This document shows, piece by piece, positions 1-8,128 of a stretch of DNA of 18,787 bases. A program made the translations under genes and the position numbers. The DNA is from TCS55 sp964343505. Lineage in GTDB: Bacteria; Fidelibacterota; Marinisomatia; Marinisomatales; TCS55. The notes beneath the pieces are model-generated. The model was not told where the DNA came from. It saw only the letters and a list, made by a program, of their open reading frames with translations, and searched no databases. The DNA lies in contig CAYFJU010000066.1 in the NCBI GenBank assembly GCA_964343505.1, positions 1-18,787 on the forward strand, read 5' to 3'. Every line of letters starts with the position of its first letter. Positions within the stretch are counted from its first letter, which is position 1.

Positions 1-61
1 AGCTCCGCTTTTTCTACAACCTGTCATTGAGTTGCACTTAAGAGTTGAATTCAAGGAAATA

Positions 62-115
62 AAAAAGCCCCACCTATCTACGTTTTACTACGATAGATAA
101 ATCACGGGGCTTTTT
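62..115 (-). terminator. Intrinsic terminator downstream of mdh
   Basis: A ten-base stem, AAAAAGCCCC at 62-71 with GGGGCTTTTT at 106-115, encloses a second small stem (TATCTA 75-80 with TAGATA 94-99). Read on the minus strand it lies about 20 bases after the mdh stop and ends in a T run, so it should end mdh transcription. It is symmetric and could also stop transcripts entering from the left on the plus strand. I see no convincing gene in bases 1-61. Confidence 0.8.
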
Positions 116-136
116 AAGATTGACAAGAAACTTTGG

Positions 137-1072
137 TTATAACCCGGTTTCTTCCACCGTCTTTTTCACAGCTTCCAATGTATTATTCAGTGCGGCTTTT
201 TCATCATCTTTGAGTTCAAACTCAAGAATGCGTTCCACACCGCTGGCGCCAATCACGGATGGTACACCGATAAAGTATCCATCAACACCAAATTCACCCT
301 CACAGAGTGAAGCACAGGGAATGACGCGTTTTTTGTCCCGGAGATATGATTCGGCCATTTCAATCGCCGACTGGGCCGGGGCATAAAAGGCGGAGCCGTT
401 GCCGAATAATTTCACAATTTCGCCGCCGGCAAACCGGGTGCGGTCCACAATTTCTTCTAAACGATCAGCGGGGATTAGTGATTCAACGGGGACACCACCA
501 ACGGTCGCCAATCGTGTTACCGGCACCATGGTATCACCATGACCGCCCAGGACCATGCAAGTTACATCCTGGACAGAGCAGCCGGTTTCCATTGCGATAA
601 AGGTGCGGAAGCGGGTACTGTCCAAGGCGCCGGCCATACCGACAACTTTATTCTTACGGAAGCCTGAAATTTTATAGAATGCATTCACCATGGCATCCAA
701 GGGGTTTGAAATCACAATCACAAAAGTATCGGGGGCGTGTGCCTTAACATTCGTGGCCACGTCCTTCATGATGCCCAGGTTGATCTCCAATAGGTCTTCC
801 CGGTTCATCCCGGGTTTGCGTGGGATACCAGCGGTAATAATGATCACATCAGCACCGGCAATGTCGGCATAATCGGATGTGCCGGTAATATTCACGTCAT
901 AGCCATCATGGGGGCGGAGCTGCATAAGGTCCAGGGCTTTTCCTTTGACCATGCCTTCTGCTTTTGGAATATCAAAAATAACAACATCGCCCAGTTCTTT
1001 CTGGGCCGCGATCAGGGCCAGGTTTCCCCCGATCTGGCCGCCGCCGATAAGTGCAATTTTAGGTCGAGACAT
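137..1072 (-). CDS. mdh: Malate dehydrogenase, NAD-dependent, LDH-like type
   Basis: The product (311 aa) interconverts malate and oxaloacetate with NAD in the cytoplasmic TCA cycle. Visible motifs: Rossmann glycine motif at residues 9-16 (IGGGQIGG), Asp34 after the second strand, which favours NAD over NADP, the mobile-loop arginines Arg85 and Arg91 in GIPRKPGMNR that select a dicarboxylate, Asp151 and Arg154 in LDSTRFR, and catalytic His178 in GGHGDTMVP. Length is normal for the LDH-like (type 3) family. The start is well placed: AAAAGGA lies seven bases upstream of the ATG. The gene has a terminator on both sides (62-115, 1143-1175), so it is probably transcribed alone from a promoter in 1073-1142, although it follows rpmA on the same strand. 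Confidence 0.95.
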   Translation of the reverse strand: MSRPKIALIGGGQIGGNLALIAAQKELGDVVIFDIPKAEGMVKGKALDLMQLRPHDGYDVNITGTSDYADIAGADVIIITAGIPRKPGMNREDLLEINLGIMKDVATNVKAHAPDTFVIVISNPLDAMVNAFYKISGFRKNKVVGMAGALDSTRFRTFIAMETGCSVQDVTCMVLGGHGDTMVPVTRLATVGGVPVESLIPADRLEEIVDRTRFAGGEIVKLFGNGSAFYAPAQSAIEMAESYLRDKKRVIPCASLCEGEFGVDGYFIGVPSVIGASGVERILEFELKDDEKAALNNTLEAVKKTVEETGL

Positions 1073-1142
1073 TTTAAATCCTTTTCATTAAGTAGTAATA
1101 GAAGGTTTTGAAATTAAGTCTAATCATAGGTCCATAAATGAA

Positions 1143-1175
1143 AAAACCCCGTTCCACGATGCAGAACGGGGTTTT
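1143..1175 (-). terminator. Intrinsic terminator of the rng-rplU-rpmA operon
   Basis: AAAACCCCGTTC at 1143-1154 pairs perfectly with GAACGGGGTTTT at 1164-1175, leaving a nine-base loop. On the minus strand the hairpin follows the rpmA stop by about 24 bases and ends in a run of six T. It separates the ribosomal protein operon from mdh. Confidence 0.88.
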
Positions 1176-1198
1176 AGCAAGAATGAAATGAAGTTTTT

Positions 1199-1456
1199 TT
1201 ATCCGTTATTTAAAACGCTGACGAGCTTGCGGTCACGGCCTTTGCGGTTGAATTTAACCACGCCATCAGCGGTTGCGAATAAAGTGTCATCACCGCCGCG
1301 ACGCACATTGACGCCGGGGTGAAATTTAGTTCCGCGCTGTTTCAGGATAATTCCACCAGCGAGGATTGCTTGTCCGTCGGTCACTTTGACACCAAGCCGT
1401 TTTGCGTTGGAATCGCGACCATTCTTGGAACTACCTACACCTTTCTTATGTGCCAT
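1199..1456 (-). CDS. rpmA: 50S ribosomal protein L27
   Basis: This 85-aa protein is large-subunit ribosomal protein L27, whose N-terminal tail reaches the peptidyl-transferase centre. It opens directly with MAHKKGVGSSKNGRDS, the conserved L27 start, so it lacks the cleaved N-terminal extension of Bacillota L27. The rest (KRLGVK, GTKFHPG, VRRGGDDTLFA) is typical. The ATG follows the rplU stop by two bases, so the genes are almost certainly translationally coupled, in the usual order rplU-rpmA. A terminator follows immediately (1143-1175). Confidence 0.97.
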   Translation of the reverse strand: MAHKKGVGSSKNGRDSNAKRLGVKVTDGQAILAGGIILKQRGTKFHPGVNVRRGGDDTLFATADGVVKFNRKGRDRKLVSVLNNG

Positions 1457-1458
1457 AA

Positions 1459-1833
1459 CTAATCTTCTTTCTTTTCAGCTTTTACAGCTGTTTTCTTTGG
1501 TTCAGCCTTCTTTTTAGAGGCCGATGCGGAAATTGCATCAATTTGTACCAATGAATAATCTTGACGGTGTCCGTTTTTACGGCGGTATCCTTTACGGCGT
1601 TTCTTCTTAAAAATAACGACTTTACGGTCACGGCCCTGGTCCAGCACTGTACCAGATACGGACATACCTTTAACGGTTGGTTCCCCAACCTGAACTTTTT
1701 TACCGTCGTCCGTTAAAAGGACCTGATCGAATTGGACCTTTTTCCCGGTCTCAGTCGCCAAACTGGCTACTTTGATCTGGTCGCCTTCTGCGACGCGGTA
1801 TTGTTTTCCTGCTATATTAACGATTGCAAACAT
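1459..1833 (-). CDS. rplU: 50S ribosomal protein L21
   Basis: This 124-aa protein is ribosomal protein L21, a 23S rRNA-binding subunit of the large ribosomal particle. Family features are the start MFAIVNIAGKQYRV, the KVVIFKKKRRKGYRRKNGHRQ basic stretch near residues 71-91 and the following YSLVQID. After the roughly 100-residue core comes a Lys/Ala/Glu-rich tail (SASKKKAEPKKTAVKAEKKED part) of about 20 residues, an unstructured extension also found in some other phyla. GGAG lies seven bases upstream of the ATG. It sits 26 bases after rng and two bases before rpmA, in one operon. Confidence 0.97.
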   Translation of the reverse strand: MFAIVNIAGKQYRVAEGDQIKVASLATETGKKVQFDQVLLTDDGKKVQVGEPTVKGMSVSGTVLDQGRDRKVVIFKKKRRKGYRRKNGHRQDYSLVQIDAISASASKKKAEPKKTAVKAEKKED

Positions 1834-1859
1834 TTTTACTCCAAAAAAAGCCGAGGAAT

Positions 1860-3434
1860 TTAAGCTGAATCATGCTTGTGTTCAATACCTACGTGCTCAA
1901 TTTCTTTAAAGCCGTTTTTGGTATTTAAAAAGCGAAATTCATCCCGGGCAATTTCCTGATTCCCCTCGATAGTGATATAGGTGAAGTTCTGCCACATCAG
2001 TCCGCGCAGTGCTTTTTTATTATCTTTCATAAAATGGGCGATCTCCGGATGAAGTTCTAATTTCAGCCTGAGACTGCGGTGTTTCGATTTGTATCTGCGC
2101 AGCCAATGGTCGATCCGTGTGATGAGCGTTTCACGGGACATAATGCGTCCGGCCCCATGGCAGGTGGGACATTCTTCACTCATGGAATCCAATAGACTCA
2201 AGCGAATCCGCTGGCGGGTCATTTCCAAAAGACCAAATTCGGAGATTGGAGAGACAGCCACCTTGGCCCGGTCTTTCTTTAATTCCTTGCGCAATTCGTA
2301 ATAAATTTTTCGGCGATTCGCTTCTTCGCGCATATCGATAAAATCAATTACAACCAGTCCCGATAGATCTCTCAAGCGAAGTTGGCGAGCAACTTCTTTA
2401 CAGGCTTCTAAATTGATTTTCAGGGAATTTTCTTCATGGTTCTTTTTGCCCACGAACCGCCCGCTGTTTACATCCACCACCACCATCGCTTCGGTTTTTT
2501 CAATGATAAGGTAGGCGCCGCTTTTGAGCCAAACTTTTGGCCGGAGCAATTTATCCAGTTCTGCTTCGATCCCCATACTTTCAAAAAGGGGATTCTTAAG
2601 TTTATAATGTTCCAGCCGGTTAGCCATATTGGGTGAAACATCTTCCAGGTATCCCTGGAGTTTGCGGTAAAGTTTTTTGGAATCGATGGCAATTTTACTC
2701 ACGTCTGGGGTGAATAAATCCCGGATGACGCTGGAAGCGGTTTCCAAATCTTCATAGACTAAAGATGGCCCTTTTGACCGGTCACTTTTATTCTGCAGTT
2801 TTTTCCAGTTTTCAACCAGGATAGAAAAATCGTTTTTAATGAGCTCCTCACTTTTACCTTCCGCCACGGTACGGACAATCACACCCATATCCTGTTCTTT
2901 CATTGAGGAGACGATTTTCTTTAACCGGCGACGTTCGTATTTATCCCAGATTTTTTTGGATATACCGATATATTTTGCATTGGGGACCAAGACGAGAAGC
3001 CGACCCGGGAGGGCAATTTCAGTTGTAACGCGGGGGCCTTTCCCGGCGAATGCTTCTTTAATAACCTGGACATAAATGTCCTGTCCTGATTTCAAATCAA
3101 CATCGATGTTATCCTGAAATTTCCGACGGTTTCGCTGCTGGCCATTTTTTCTGTTCCGGCCTTTGGGCGGGCGACGGTCTTCTTCATCTACATCCGCCAG
3201 GTAGGCGGAATTTTCTATTTCAGAGAAAGGGAGGAATGCATTGATATCATAACCGATATCAACAAAGGCAGCCTGCATACCGGGGAGGACATTTTCAACC
3301 TGTCCTTTATAAATATTCCCCACCATGCGATGGCGGTCCTGCTTCTCGACATAAACTTCAACAAGCGTGCCTTCTTCTACGATGGCAATGCGAGATTCCC
3401 CCATGCTTTCGCTGATAAAAATCTCTTTTTTCAT
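1860..3434 (-). CDS. rng: Ribonuclease G/E family endoribonuclease
   Basis: This endoribonuclease (524 aa from the chosen start) cleaves AU-rich single-stranded RNA in rRNA maturation and mRNA decay. An S1-like RNA-binding domain spans about residues 35-135 and is interrupted by a basic Arg/Lys/Gln/Asn-rich insert (about 85-110). The catalytic Mg-binding aspartates are Asp321 (VVVDVNSGRF) and Asp364 (VVIDFIDM), and Zn-link cysteines are at 422 and 425 (CPTCHGAG). The long C-terminal scaffold of E. coli RNase E is absent, so it is of RNase G size. An in-frame TTG lies 24 bases upstream, but the ATG at 3434 has a proper GGAG with seven-base spacing and the typical MKKEIFIS opening, so I start there. 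It leads the rng-rplU-rpmA operon. Confidence 0.93.
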   Translation of the reverse strand: MKKEIFISESMGESRIAIVEEGTLVEVYVEKQDRHRMVGNIYKGQVENVLPGMQAAFVDIGYDINAFLPFSEIENSAYLADVDEEDRRPPKGRNRKNGQQRNRRKFQDNIDVDLKSGQDIYVQVIKEAFAGKGPRVTTEIALPGRLLVLVPNAKYIGISKKIWDKYERRRLKKIVSSMKEQDMGVIVRTVAEGKSEELIKNDFSILVENWKKLQNKSDRSKGPSLVYEDLETASSVIRDLFTPDVSKIAIDSKKLYRKLQGYLEDVSPNMANRLEHYKLKNPLFESMGIEAELDKLLRPKVWLKSGAYLIIEKTEAMVVVDVNSGRFVGKKNHEENSLKINLEACKEVARQLRLRDLSGLVVIDFIDMREEANRRKIYYELRKELKKDRAKVAVSPISEFGLLEMTRQRIRLSLLDSMSEECPTCHGAGRIMSRETLITRIDHWLRRYKSKHRSLRLKLELHPEIAHFMKDNKKALRGLMWQNFTYITIEGNQEIARDEFRFLNTKNGFKEIEHVGIEHKHDSA

Positions 3435-3505
3435 ATATTCACTCCAAGGATTTATCAACTATGGGTTATTATTATCTTGGATTGGAGACGGAAGGAAGGA
3501 TGCAG

Positions 3506-3561
3506 TCGGCCCTTCAGCCGAGGAAGAATTCTTCAGAATAAATGAATTTTGTCTTCTGAAG
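3506..3561 (-). promoter_or_regulatory. Stem-loop-rich leader upstream of rng
   Basis: Between rng and the metH promoter, perfect inverted repeats lie side by side: TCGGC 3506-3510 with GCCGA 3517-3521, the 12-base palindrome GAAGAATTCTTC at 3523-3534, and CTTCAGAA 3531-3538 with TTCTGAAG 3554-3561. The last two overlap and exclude each other. They lie 70-130 bases upstream of the rng ATG and could belong to its 5' UTR. In E. coli, RNase E controls its own mRNA through leader hairpins; any similar role here is inference. No rng promoter was confidently identified. The rest of 3435-3710 shows no gene. Confidence 0.35.
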
Positions 3562-3710
3562 GTTGAAAAATTTTTGTAACGATTATGGTTAGGTCTAAAA
3601 TCAGACCGAAAAAACTTTTTGGATATGCACCTTCAATTCATCGCCATCCAGTGGGGAAAATACATATTGTCCACATACTGACAAAGGAATATAACGGTTT
3701 GACTTTCAGT

Positions 3711-3742
3711 TTGGCTTCAATTCAGTTTTTCTGGTAATTTTG
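3711..3742 (+). promoter_or_regulatory. Putative metH promoter (FCB-like)
   Basis: TAATTTTG at 3735-3742 fits the Bacteroidota -7 element TA-N2-TTTG exactly, and TTGGCT at 3711-3716 is a plausible upstream element 18 bases away. The predicted transcript start is near 3746-3750, exactly where the SAM-II-like aptamer begins. That agreement is the main support, as the match to the ordinary sigma-70 consensus is weak. Confidence 0.4.
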
Positions 3743-3745
3743 GGT

Positions 3746-3797
3746 GGTCGTGATTTGCGCCCTATTGCCGCGACGAAAAAGAATGGTGCTAAAAAGG
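3746..3797 (+). promoter_or_regulatory. SAM-II-type riboswitch aptamer (metH leader)
   Basis: The stretch resembles the SAM-II (metA/metX) riboswitch, a small H-type pseudoknot that binds S-adenosylmethionine. P1 is GTCGTG 3747-3752 with CGCGAC 3769-3774 (one G-U pair). The loop carries TGATTT (3751-3756) and CCTATTGC (3761-3768), matching the remembered SAM-II loop consensus, and the 3' part has GCTAAAAAGG at 3788-3797, an exact match to the most conserved SAM-II segment. The pseudoknot forms from GCGCC 3757-3761 and GGTGC 3785-3789. It stands immediately before a terminator and metH, a gene whose product feeds SAM synthesis. The assignment rests on recalled consensus and hand folding, without a covariance-model search. 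Confidence 0.8.
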
Positions 3798-3829
3798 TGA
3801 ATATCCCCGGTTTAGCATCGGGGTTTTTT
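3785..3829 (+). terminator. Riboswitch expression platform: antiterminator and terminator
   Basis: The terminator is CCCCGGT 3805-3811 with ATCGGGG 3817-3823 (one G-U pair), followed by six T at 3824-3829, ending only 16 bases before the metH start codon. GGTGCTAAA at 3785-3793 can pair with TTTAGCATC at 3811-3819 over nine bases. That helix would break the terminator stem and uses the same bases as the aptamer pseudoknot. Predicted logic: SAM bound locks the pseudoknot, frees the terminator and stops transcription; without SAM the antiterminator forms and metH is read. TCCCC at 3804-3808 could also pair with the metH ribosome site GGGGA (3836-3840). Confidence 0.75.
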
Positions 3830-3845
3830 ATTTCAGGGGAAAATA

Positions 3846-6800
3846 GTGATTAAAGAAATATTTAAAGAACGAATTTTGGTTTTGGACGGTGCCATGGGTA
3901 CCATGGTACAGTCATTTAAATTGACCGAAGACGATTTTCGCGGGGAGCGATTTAAAGCACATTCCCATGATTTAAAGGGCAACAACGATCTGCTCTGCCT
4001 CACCCGTCCTGATGTTGTTGGGGAAATTCATAAAGCCTATTTTGATGCGGGGGCAGACATTGTAGAGACCAACACCTTTAATGCCAATGCCATTTCCCAA
4101 CTGGATTACGGGATGGAAGATCTGGCCTATGAGATCAACCTTGAAGCGGGTAAAATCGCAAAATCTGCCGCCAAAGTGTATAATGATAAGCCACGCTTTG
4201 TAGCCGGTGCCTTAGGACCAACCAACCGCACTGCTTCCTTAAGCCCCGATGTGAATAATCCCGGTTTTCGGAATATATCTTTTGATGAGCTCAAAAATGC
4301 CTATCAAGATCAGGCCAAAGGTCTTTTAGATGGAGGCGTTGATTTATTCCTCATCGAAACAGTATTTGATACCCTGAATTGTAAAGCAGCGCTTTTTGCC
4401 GTCCGGGAATTACTGGAAGAACGTAAGGTCGATATTCCGGTTTTTGTTTCCGGTACAATCACCGATGCCAGCGGAAGAACACTGTCAGGGCAAACGGTGG
4501 AAGCATTTTGGCATTCAATTCGCCATGCGGATCTCACCGCAGTAGGACTCAATTGTGCTTTAGGCGCTGAACAAATTCGTCCCTGGCTGGATGAACTTTC
4601 CACGTCCGCTGATACATTTGCCTTTGTCTATCCCAACGCCGGCCTTCCCAATGAATTCGGAGAATATGACGAATCACCTGAGGCTATGGCGGCAATCATT
4701 AAAGAATTTGCCGAAAGCGGTCTGGTGAATCTTGTGGGCGGGTGCTGTGGAACAACGCCGAACCACATCAAAGCCATTGCTGATGCTGTGGAAGGAGTTC
4801 AACCTCGGGAAATTCCTGAAGTTGATTCGCTGACAAAGTTGAGTGGCCTTGAGCCCGTAACGATTCGACCGGACAGTAATTTTGTGAATGTGGGGGAACG
4901 AACTAACGTCACCGGGTCGGCCAAATTCCGCCGCCTGATCAAAGAAGACAACTACGAAGAAGCCTTGTCAGTGGCTCGCCAGCAGATTGAAAACGGCGCC
5001 CAGATTATTGATGTAAATATGGATGAAGGGCTTCTCGATTCTGAACAAGCTATGGAAACATTTCTGCGTTTGATTGCCGCCGAACCGGACATTGCCAAAG
5101 TGCCCGTCATGGTGGATTCTTCAAAATGGTCCGTATTGGAAGAAGGACTGAAAAACCTCCAAGGTAAAGGCATTGTCAATTCCATTTCCATGAAAGAGGG
5201 CGAAGCTGAATTTAAACGCCAAGCCAAAATCATCAAAAAATATGGTGCAGCTGTCATTGTCATGGCATTCGATGAAAAGGGCCAGGCCGATTCTTACAAC
5301 CGAAAAGTTGGAATTTGTACCAAAGCCTATAAAATACTTACCAACGAAGTTGGTTTCCCGCCGGAAGATATCATTTTTGATCCGAATATTTTTGCTGTTG
5401 CCACCGGCATCGAAGAACATAACGAATACGGCAAAGCGTTTATTGATGCGGCCAAAACAATCAAGGAATCACTGCCCGGGGTTCATATCAGCGGTGGTGT
5501 TTCTAATCTTTCATTTTCCTTCCGGGGAAATAACGGGGTTCGCGAGGCAATGCATTCATCATTTTTATACCATGCGATCCAGGCCGGGATGGACATGGGA
5601 ATTGTTAACGCGGGCCAGTTAACAGTGTATGATGATATTGCCCATGATTTAAAGGAACGGGTTGAAGATGTTTTATTCAACCGCCGGGATGACGCCACTG
5701 AAAGACTGGTTGAAATTGCGGAGGAGTACAGGGGCGTAAAAAAATCGCAGAAAAAAGATTTGTCCTGGCGGAAAAATCCGGTTGAACGACGATTGAGCCA
5801 TGCGCTGGTAGAGGGTATTGTTGATTTTGTTGTGAAGGATACGGAAGAAGCCCGGCAGAAGTATGACCGTCCGATTCATGTGATTGAAGGTCCTCTCATG
5901 GATGGCATGAATGTGGTGGGAGACCTATTCGGTGCTGGAAAAATGTTCCTGCCCCAGGTGGTGAAATCGGCCAGGGTGATGAAAAAAGCTGTGGCCCATT
6001 TGATCCCCTTCATTGAAAAAGAAAAAGATGAACTGGGGCTCACGGGAAAATCCAACGGCAAAATCGTGATGGCCACGGTGAAGGGCGACGTCCATGACAT
6101 TGGTAAAAACATCGTTGGTGTGGTCCTGGGCTGCAACGGATATGATATTATAGACTTGGGCGTGATGGTGCCATCAGACAAGATTTTATCTACGGCTCGT
6201 GATGAAGAGGCGGACATTATTGGCCTTTCCGGATTGATTACACCGAGCTTGGATGAAATGGTCCACGTGGCCAATGAAATGGAACGGCTCGAATTTGACA
6301 TTCCACTTTTAATCGGCGGCGCCACTACCAGCCGTAAACATACGGCCGTTAAAATTGAAGAAAATTATACCGGGCCAACCATTCATGTGATTGACGCCTC
6401 CCGTGCTGTGGGTGTGGTGGGCAAGCTCATGAATGAGAATGAGAAGGACGATTTTGTTTCAAGCACCCGAACCGATTTTAAAAAGATACGGGAGACCAGG
6501 GCACAGAAACCAAAATCAAAAGTTCTAAATCTGGAAAACGCCCGGGAACGTAAGGTTAAGATCGAGTGGGAATCATACCAAATGCCGAGTTCCCAATTAC
6601 AAGGAATCAAGGTATTTGATGATTATCCTTTAGATGAATTGGTGGATTATATTGATTGGTCACCTTTTTTCCATGCCTGGGAATTGAAGGGTGTTTATCC
6701 AAAAATATTGACTGATGGCAAATATGGAAATGAAGCACAGAAACTTTTTGATGACGGTCAAAAGTTATTAAAAAGAATTATATCCGAAAAATTGCTTAGG

Positions 6801-7373
6801 GCAAAAGCGGTAATTGGTATTCATCCGGCCTATGCTAAAAATGAATCAGTTTTCATTAGAAATGGGGAATTCCACTTCCCACGGCAGTTGGTTGATAAAG
6901 GGAATGATAAACCCAATTATAGCCTGGCGGACTTTATTGCACCGAAAGATGATTATATGGGTATGTTCGCCGTGACCACCGGCCATGGTCTGGAAAATAT
7001 TGTAAAGGAATTTGAAGATCAGCACGACGATTATAATGCCATCATGGCCAAAGTGTTGGCCGACCGGTTGGCCGAAGCGTTTGCTGAACGCCTCCACGAA
7101 AGGGTGCGGAAGGAATTCTGGGGTTATGCTCCCAATGAAAAATTAGACAATGATTCCCTGATTAAAGAAAAATACCAAGGCATCCGTCCGGCGCCGGGAT
7201 ACCCTGCTTGTCCCGGTCATGAGGAGAAAGATTTAATCTGGGAATTGCTGAAGGTGGAAGAAAATACAGGCATTTCTCTGACGGAAAACCGGGCCATGTA
7301 TCCCGCCGCTTCGGTATGCGGGTGGTATTTTTCCCATCCGGAATCGCGCTATTTTTCTGTGGGTGGTTTATAA
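3846..7373 (+). CDS. metH: Cobalamin-dependent methionine synthase
   Basis: The product (1175 aa) transfers a methyl group from methyltetrahydrofolate through cobalamin to homocysteine, giving methionine. All four modules are present: homocysteine-binding barrel (about 1-320) with zinc cysteines Cys237, Cys300 and Cys301; pterin-binding domain (about 340-620, opening NVGERTNVTGS); cobalamin cap and Rossmann domain (about 650-890) with DVHDIG at 748-753, His750 being the lower cobalt ligand; and SAM-dependent reactivation domain with RPAPGYPACPGH near 1114. Length is normal (E. coli MetH is 1227 aa). The start is GTG at 3846, preceded by AGGGGA five bases away. The upstream SAM-II-like switch predicts repression by SAM. 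No MetF was seen, and cobalamin must be made or imported. Confidence 0.97.
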   Translation: MIKEIFKERILVLDGAMGTMVQSFKLTEDDFRGERFKAHSHDLKGNNDLLCLTRPDVVGEIHKAYFDAGADIVETNTFNANAISQLDYGMEDLAYEINLEAGKIAKSAAKVYNDKPRFVAGALGPTNRTASLSPDVNNPGFRNISFDELKNAYQDQAKGLLDGGVDLFLIETVFDTLNCKAALFAVRELLEERKVDIPVFVSGTITDASGRTLSGQTVEAFWHSIRHADLTAVGLNCALGAEQIRPWLDELSTSADTFAFVYPNAGLPNEFGEYDESPEAMAAIIKEFAESGLVNLVGGCCGTTPNHIKAIADAVEGVQPREIPEVDSLTKLSGLEPVTIRPDSNFVNVGERTNVTGSAKFRRLIKEDNYEEALSVARQQIENGAQIIDVNMDEGLLDSEQAMETFLRLIAAEPDIAKVPVMVDSSKWSVLEEGLKNLQGKGIVNSISMKEGEAEFKRQAKIIKKYGAAVIVMAFDEKGQADSYNRKVGICTKAYKILTNEVGFPPEDIIFDPNIFAVATGIEEHNEYGKAFIDAAKTIKESLPGVHISGGVSNLSFSFRGNNGVREAMHSSFLYHAIQAGMDMGIVNAGQLTVYDDIAHDLKERVEDVLFNRRDDATERLVEIAEEYRGVKKSQKKDLSWRKNPVERRLSHALVEGIVDFVVKDTEEARQKYDRPIHVIEGPLMDGMNVVGDLFGAGKMFLPQVVKSARVMKKAVAHLIPFIEKEKDELGLTGKSNGKIVMATVKGDVHDIGKNIVGVVLGCNGYDIIDLGVMVPSDKILSTARDEEADIIGLSGLITPSLDEMVHVANEMERLEFDIPLLIGGATTSRKHTAVKIEENYTGPTIHVIDASRAVGVVGKLMNENEKDDFVSSTRTDFKKIRETRAQKPKSKVLNLENARERKVKIEWESYQMPSSQLQGIKVFDDYPLDELVDYIDWSPFFHAWELKGVYPKILTDGKYGNEAQKLFDDGQKLLKRIISEKLLRAKAVIGIHPAYAKNESVFIRNGEFHFPRQLVDKGNDKPNYSLADFIAPKDDYMGMFAVTTGHGLENIVKEFEDQHDDYNAIMAKVLADRLAEAFAERLHERVRKEFWGYAPNEKLDNDSLIKEKYQGIRPAPGYPACPGHEEKDLIWELLKVEENTGISLTENRAMYPAASVCGWYFSHPESRYFSVGGL

Positions 7374-7427
7374 GCAACGATTTGATCAAAAGGGTGTCCT
7401 AAGGTTAATAATCCAGGGAGCGATCAA

Positions 7428-8035
7428 ATGAAGAAGTTAGTTTTAATGTCCACGGTAATTGGCCTTTTTGCCAGTGGCTGTACGAGCCTGAAGGTCTGGG
7501 ATTACGAAGGTTGGGGTCGGGATAAGTGGCAGCAACCGGAACGGGTAATCAGAACCTTGGAAATCAAGACAGGGGACCGGATAGCCGATATCGGCTCCGG
7601 GGGTGGATATTTTCCTTTCCGTTGGCAGAAGCGGTTGGACCAGGTGGAACTGTCTATGCTGTGGATGTGGATGCGGGATTAAATAAATACGTGGAGAAAA
7701 AAGCAGCGCGTAAGGACTTGACCCAGATTAAAACAGTATTGGCTGAATTCGGTGATCCCCTTGTCCTCGAAAAGGTAGACCTGATTTTTACTTCAAACAC
7801 CTATCATCATTTCACCGACCCAACCAGTTATTTCGCCAATGCGTTAAAATACCTCCAACCCGATGGTCGGGTTGCCATCATTGATTACAACCAATCACCG
7901 AGTATTTTTGTGAAAAAGCACTTTGTGAACAAAGATCAGGTGATCGCGGAAATGGAACAGGGCGGATATGTATTAGATCAGGATCATTCATTTCTGCCCA
8001 AGCAGGTATTCCTGGTTTTTTCAAAAGCGCGGTAG
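7428..8035 (+). pseudogene. Lipoprotein-type class I SAM methyltransferase, frameshifted
   Basis: Two overlapping frames together make one methyltransferase of about 202 aa. The first frame, from ATG 7428 (AGGGAG upstream), has a lipoprotein signal peptide with lipobox SGC at Cys18, then RVIRTLEIKTGDRI and SAM motif I ADIGSGGGYF near residue 53. It then drifts out of frame and stops at 7682. The second frame resumes with LAEAVGPGGTVYAVDVDAG and runs to 8035, with YHHF and LQPDGRVAIIDY typical of the fold. Restoring one T in the CGTTGG at 7620-7625 joins them as FRLAEAVGPGG. It is either a recent one-base deletion or an assembly error; no slippery heptamer is seen. A membrane-anchored SAM methyltransferase outside the cytoplasm would be unusual, and its substrate is unknown. 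It follows metH by 54 bases with no terminator between. Confidence 0.8.
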
Positions 8036-8063
8036 TCAATTTCAATTATATTTCCCTTAGTTA

Positions 8064-8096
8064 AACCTTACGAAGGTTTGGAACCTTCGTAAGGTT
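8064..8096. repeat. 15-bp perfect inverted repeat between convergent genes
   Basis: AACCTTACGAAGGTT (8064-8078) and AACCTTCGTAAGGTT (8082-8096) are exact reverse complements with a three-base loop. Each arm is itself nearly palindromic (AACCTT-N3-AAGGTT). It lies between the convergent methyltransferase and cyclase genes and could act as a bidirectional terminator, but no T run follows on either strand, so a palindromic intergenic repeat is also possible. Confidence 0.7.
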
Positions 8097-8128
8097 GGTT
8101 ACCATGGAAATAATGACAAACAGCCGTA

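Noticed and set aside
1..61. Possible 3' end of a plus-strand gene at the window edge
   Set aside because: Open frames exist but run into the terminator stem and show no recognisable sequence.
3435..3458. Upstream TTG start for rng adding eight residues
   Set aside because: The ATG at 3434 has GGAG at good spacing and matches the usual RNase G N-terminus; the extension does not.
3590..3845. Cobalamin or S-box (SAM-I) riboswitch before metH
   Set aside because: No B12 box (GCCACTG type) and no S-box core (such as the CTTATCAAGAG stem) was found; the SAM-II pattern fits far better.
4310..4603. Antisense open frames over metH and other large genes
   Set aside because: They lie wholly opposite well-supported coding sequence, lack ribosome sites and show no recognisable domains.
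7600..7630. Programmed -1 frameshift in the methyltransferase
   Set aside because: No X-XXY-YYZ slippery heptamer in the needed frame and no clear downstream pseudoknot; a one-base deletion is simpler.
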